DNA of 10,320 nt from positions 1-10,320 of the forward strand of contig JALWNJ010000365.1 of NCBI GenBank assembly GCA_026995955.1. Reading direction: 5' to 3'. The notes beneath the pieces are model-generated. The model searched no databases. It was not told where the DNA came from and saw only the letters and a program-made list of their open reading frames with translations. This stretch comes from Gammaproteobacteria bacterium (GTDB taxonomy: Bacteria > Pseudomonadota > Gammaproteobacteria > J044). A program made the translations under genes and the position numbers. Positions 6,818 through 10,320 of this stretch are shown here, one piece after another; the first letter of the stretch is position 1; every line of letters begins with the position of its first letter.

Positions 6818-7708
6818 ATGGAAAGCCGAACTTTAGCACATTTCATCGGCAATACGCCGCTGGTTCGTCTTCAGCGCATGCCGGGTGACACGAGCAATGT
6901 CGTCCTGGCCAAGCTGGAGGGCAACAATCCGGCCGGATCGGTCAAGGACCGCCCGGCGTACAGCATGATCCATCATGCCGAGCTGCGCGGCGAGATCCGT
7001 CCCGGTGACACCCTGATCGAGGCCACCAGCGGCAACACCGGCATTGCGCTCGCCATGGTCGCGGCCATGAAGGGGTACCGCATGACCCTCATCATGCCCG
7101 AGAACATGAGCGAGGAGCGGCGCGCGGCGATGAAGGCCTTCGGCGCCGAGATCGTGCTGGTATCGCAGGAGGAAGGCATGGAGGGGGCCCGCGATCTGGC
7201 GCATGCCATGCAGGCCGAGGGCAAGGGGCGGGTGCTGGACCAGTTCGCCAATCCGGACAACCCCCGCGCGCACTACGAAGGCACCGGCCCCGAGATCTGG
7301 CGCGACACCGATGGCGAGATCACGCACTTCGTCAGCTCCATGGGCACCACCGGCACCATCATGGGCACCTCGAAGTTCCTCAAGGAGGCCAATCCCGCCA
7401 TCCAGGTCGTCGGCGTGCAGCCCACCGAGGGATCGCAGATCCCGGGCATCCGCCGCTGGCCGGAGGCCTACCTGCCGAAGATCTACGACCCCTCCAGAGT
7501 GGATCGCATCATCGATGTCGACCAGGCCCTGGCCGAGGAGACCATGCGCCGGCTGGCGCGCGAGGAGGGGATCTTCTGTGGCGTCTCCTCCGGCGGCGCC
7601 GTGGCCGCGGCCCTGCAGTTGTGCCGCGAAGTGGAGGATGCAGTCATCGTGACCATCGTCTGTGACCGGGGAGACCGCTACATCTCCACCGGCCTGTTTC
7701 CCGCCTGA
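6818..7708 (+). CDS. cysM: Cysteine synthase B (O-acetylserine sulfhydrylase B) CysM
   Basis: CysM is a cytoplasmic PLP enzyme that makes cysteine from O-acetylserine and sulfide; the B isozyme can also use thiosulfate to give S-sulfocysteine. The 296-residue protein begins MESRTLAHFIGNTPLVRLQR and carries the PLP lysine in NNPAGSVKDR (Lys43). The substrate loop ATSGNTGIALAM follows, then the B-type stretch EEGMEGARDLA, SSMGTTGTIMG (PLP phosphate binding), IPGIRRWP, GIFCGVSSGGA and CDRGDRYISTG. These segments match CysM rather than CysK. ATG 6818 aligns with family starts; a longer frame from 6752 runs into the divergent receptor gene and is rejected. The Shine-Dalgarno is poor (GGCGGA 7 bases upstream). 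The stop shares one base with the rlmD start (TGATG). Confidence 0.96.
   Translation: MESRTLAHFIGNTPLVRLQRMPGDTSNVVLAKLEGNNPAGSVKDRPAYSMIHHAELRGEIRPGDTLIEATSGNTGIALAMVAAMKGYRMTLIMPENMSEERRAAMKAFGAEIVLVSQEEGMEGARDLAHAMQAEGKGRVLDQFANPDNPRAHYEGTGPEIWRDTDGEITHFVSSMGTTGTIMGTSKFLKEANPAIQVVGVQPTEGSQIPGIRRWPEAYLPKIYDPSRVDRIIDVDQALAEETMRRLAREEGIFCGVSSGGAVAAALQLCREVEDAVIVTIVCDRGDRYISTGLFPA
6830..6838 (-). promoter_or_regulatory. Candidate extended -10 promoter for the receptor-binding protein-kinase operon
   Basis: Read on the minus strand, positions 6838-6830 give TGC-TAAAGT. That is an extended -10 (TGn) followed by a hexamer matching TATAAT at four of six positions. No good -35 lies 16-18 bases further upstream, which is tolerated for extended -10 promoters. 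Transcription would start near 6823, leaving a leader of about 43 bases before the receptor ATG at 6779. The site falls inside the first codons of cysM, as the 38-base divergent gap makes necessary. The assignment is by inspection only. Confidence 0.27.
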
Positions 7709-9039
7709 TGGCCCGTCGCCGACGCAAGCCCCTGCCACAGGGGGCCTTCGAGGCCGAGATCCGCGATCTGACCCACGAGGGCCGGGGCGTGGCCGAGGTG
7801 AGGGGGAAGACGGTGTTCATCGATGGCGCCCTGCCGGGCGAGCGCGTGCGTTTCGAATACACCGCCGTTCGCCGCCAGCACGACGAGGGGCGAACCGTCG
7901 AGGTGCTGGACGCAGCCCCCGACAGGGTCGAGCCGCGTTGCCCGCACTTTGGCCTCTGCGGCGGGTGCAGCCTGCAGCACCTGGCGCCCGAGGCCCAGAT
8001 CCGCTGGAAACAGAAGGCCATGCTTGATGCCCTGCGCCAGATCGGCGGTGTCGAGCCGGAGACGGTCGCCGAACCGCTGACCGGCCCGGTATGGGGCTAC
8101 CGGCACAAGGCGCGCATCGGTGCCAAGCTGGTGCACAAGAAGGGCCGAGTGCTGGTCGGCTTTCGCGAACGGGGCGGGCGCTTCATCGCCGATCTCGGCC
8201 GCTGCGAGGTGCTGGTGCCGCAGGTGGGCGAGCATCTGGTCGAGCTGGCGGAGACCATCGGCCGGATGTCCACGCCGGACCGCATTCCGCAGATCGAGAT
8301 CGCCGCCGGCGACGAGACGACGGTGCTGGTATTCCGCCATCTGGAGCCACTCACCGAATCCGACCGGGCCGCCCTGCGCGCGCTTGGCGAACGCCTAGGC
8401 TGCGCCATCGCCCTGCAGCCCGGAGGGCCGGGCAGCATCCACCCGCTGTGGCCGGAGCAGCAGTCGCTTTGGTATGCGCATCCCGCCTTCGGGGTGCGGG
8501 TTGCCTTCGCACCCTCGGACTTCATTCAGGTCAATCCGGAAATCAACCGCGCCATGGTGGTACAGGCACTGAACTGGCTCCAGGTTGAATCCGAACACCA
8601 GGTGCTGGACCTCTTCTGCGGGCTCGGAAACTTCACCCTGCCGCTGGCCCGAAAGGCGCATCGGGGGCGCGTGACGGGTGTGGAAGGGGAGGCCGGCATG
8701 GTGCGCCGTGCGCGCATGAACGCCGAGGCCAATGGCATCGGCAACACCGAGTACGCTGTCGCCAACCTGATGGAGCCGGAACCCGATGCCTCCTGGCTGC
8801 AGCGTGACTACGACCGCATCCTGCTCGATCCGCCGCGTTCCGGGGCGCGCGAGATCATCCCGCTGGTCGCTGGGCGCGCACCACGCATCGTGTATGTCTC
8901 CTGCCACCCGGGCACGCTGGCGCGTGACGCCGGCCTGCTGGTACGCGAACACGGCTACCGGCTGGTCCGTGCCGGGGTGATGGACATGTTCCCGCACACC
9001 GCGCATGTGGAGTCCATGGCCCTGTTCGTGAAGGACTGA
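7708..9039 (+). CDS. rlmD: 23S rRNA (uracil-1939-C5)-methyltransferase RlmD
   Basis: RlmD (formerly RumA) methylates carbon 5 of U1939 in 23S rRNA using S-adenosylmethionine. The 443-residue protein starts with a basic tail and a TRAM-like RNA-binding domain (about 10-70). Four cysteines for a 4Fe-4S cluster follow: Cys78, Cys84 and Cys87 in CPHFGLCGGC, and Cys166 in LGRCEVL. The C-terminal methyltransferase domain has LDLFCGLGNFTLPLA (SAM motif) and DRILLDPPRSGA. The catalytic nucleophile Cys399 is in YVSCHPGTLARD, and the general-base Glu435 in HVES. Length and residue spacing agree with the E. coli enzyme. ATG 7708 overlaps the cysM stop by one base and has no visible Shine-Dalgarno, so it probably depends on translational coupling. 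relA often follows rlmD in gammaproteobacteria but is not here. Confidence 0.97.
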   Translation: MARRRRKPLPQGAFEAEIRDLTHEGRGVAEVRGKTVFIDGALPGERVRFEYTAVRRQHDEGRTVEVLDAAPDRVEPRCPHFGLCGGCSLQHLAPEAQIRWKQKAMLDALRQIGGVEPETVAEPLTGPVWGYRHKARIGAKLVHKKGRVLVGFRERGGRFIADLGRCEVLVPQVGEHLVELAETIGRMSTPDRIPQIEIAAGDETTVLVFRHLEPLTESDRAALRALGERLGCAIALQPGGPGSIHPLWPEQQSLWYAHPAFGVRVAFAPSDFIQVNPEINRAMVVQALNWLQVESEHQVLDLFCGLGNFTLPLARKAHRGRVTGVEGEAGMVRRARMNAEANGIGNTEYAVANLMEPEPDASWLQRDYDRILLDPPRSGAREIIPLVAGRAPRIVYVSCHPGTLARDAGLLVREHGYRLVRAGVMDMFPHTAHVESMALFVKD

Positions 9040-9104
9040 GCAGGGCAGAGCACCCGCTTCTGTGCCAAACTCCGGGGAAACCCACCACCGCCAGGGAGGC
9101 CGCC

Positions 9105-9602
9105 ATGCCCGACCGAACCCCCTTGCTGTTGCGCGCTGCCGACATCGAGGCGATGACGCCCGAACACAAGACGCATTTCCTCAACCCTCGCGCCGTGCGC
9201 GAGCAGCGCTCGCTGGGCGATGCCACCGGTCTGGGACACATCGGCGTGCATCTGGTGCACATCGCCCCCGGTCACGAGGCCACCGAGTACCACATGCACT
9301 ACAACGAGGAGGAGTGCGTGTTCGTCCTCTCCGGCACCGGTACCGCCCTGATCGACGACCAGGAATACGCCATCGGCCCCGGCGACTTCATCGGCCTGCC
9401 GCGGGCCACCGCCGCCCACAACATCGTCAACGACGGCAAGGAGACGCTGGTGCTGCTGGTGATGGGAGAGCGGCTGGCCAGCGATGTGGCCGACTATCCG
9501 CACCGGGGCAAGCGGCTGTACCGAAACCACGGGCAGTGGGATCTGGTGGATCTGGACGACCTCACGCCGATCCGGGGCGGCCTGCCGCCGCGCAAGGAGT
9601 GA
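9105..9602 (+). CDS. Small cupin-domain protein, function unknown
   Basis: A 165-residue cytoplasmic protein (no signal peptide or membrane segment) built around one conserved-barrel cupin. Cupin motif 1 spans about 56-77, with the metal ligands His63, His65 and Glu70 in EYHMHYNEEE and Gly77. Motif 2 spans about 93-109: GDFIGLP, then His105 and Asn109. All four usual ligands are present, so it probably binds a divalent metal. The C-terminal tail, with DYPHRGKRLYRN and WDLVDLDDL, resembles a widespread family of uncharacterised proteobacterial single-domain cupins; a sugar isomerase, dioxygenase or binding role cannot be separated from sequence. The start has a strong AGGGAGG 5 bases upstream (9093-9099). 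It lies 65 bases after rlmD, and a poor -10-like CAAACT (9066-9071) could give it its own transcription. It converges on dapE with 20 bases between stops. Confidence 0.85.
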   Translation: MPDRTPLLLRAADIEAMTPEHKTHFLNPRAVREQRSLGDATGLGHIGVHLVHIAPGHEATEYHMHYNEEECVFVLSGTGTALIDDQEYAIGPGDFIGLPRATAAHNIVNDGKETLVLLVMGERLASDVADYPHRGKRLYRNHGQWDLVDLDDLTPIRGGLPPRKE

Positions 9603-9622
9603 CCCAGGGGCAAAACCTGAAC

Positions 9623-10320
<698 letters not shown>

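Noticed and set aside
6780..6839. Longer receptor start at 6839
   Set aside because: It would place 20 extra residues before an already adequate signal peptide and overlap the start of cysM.
9041..9066. Imperfect hairpin (GCAGAG against CTTCTGTGC) after rlmD
   Set aside because: The pairing is broken after four bases and no T-run follows.
9603..9622. CAGG/CCTG mini-hairpin between the cupin and dapE stops
   Set aside because: Only four pairs and no T-run on either strand; not enough for a terminator.

Overview
This looks like chromosome from a GC-rich gammaproteobacterium. The best guess is the Chromatiales/Ectothiorhodospiraceae or a pseudomonad-like relative. That rests on the protein families, on gene neighbourhoods (pdxJ-acpS; a BarA/GacS-type kinase next to cysM-rlmD) and on sample GC counts of about 60-75% in the housekeeping genes. 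There is no tRNA, rRNA, CRISPR, insertion sequence or phage gene, and no gene-free stretch over 70 bases. The genus cannot be fixed from the sequence.

Layout. (1) 1-1306, plus strand: the 3' end of an upstream gene (possibly recO), pdxJ (pyridoxine 5'-phosphate synthase) and acpS (holo-ACP synthase), joined by 4-base ATGA overlaps. (2) 1364-6779, minus strand: three genes also joined by ATGA overlaps. In transcription order they encode a TonB-dependent outer-membrane receptor, a periplasmic PF04392-like substrate-binding protein without an ABC transporter, and an inner-membrane hybrid histidine kinase of BarA/GacS type with HisKA, HATPase, a possible pseudo-receiver, a receiver and an Hpt domain. 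(3) 6818-9039, plus strand: cysM (cysteine synthase B) and rlmD (23S rRNA m5U1939 methyltransferase), overlapping by one base. (4) 9105-9602, plus strand: a small cupin protein of unknown role. (5) 9623-10320, minus strand: the C-terminal part of dapE, which runs off the right edge.

How the parts fit. The ends are housekeeping: vitamin B6, phosphopantetheinylation of ACP, cysteine and lysine/cell-wall synthesis, and rRNA modification. CysM is itself PLP-dependent. The middle operon is the distinctive part. Its gene order places an outer-membrane gate or sensor, a soluble periplasmic binding protein and a membrane phosphorelay kinase on one coupled transcript, as expected of a trans-envelope sensing relay. 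No response regulator is encoded here, so the Hpt domain must pass phosphate to a regulator elsewhere. The kinase sits where gacS lies near cysM-rlmD in pseudomonads, so it may be a rewired GacS/BarA relative.

The TonB-receptor operon and cysM diverge with only 38 bases between start codons, so each promoter should lie inside the other's 5' coding region. No strong terminator was seen at either convergent junction (1307-1363 and 9603-9622).
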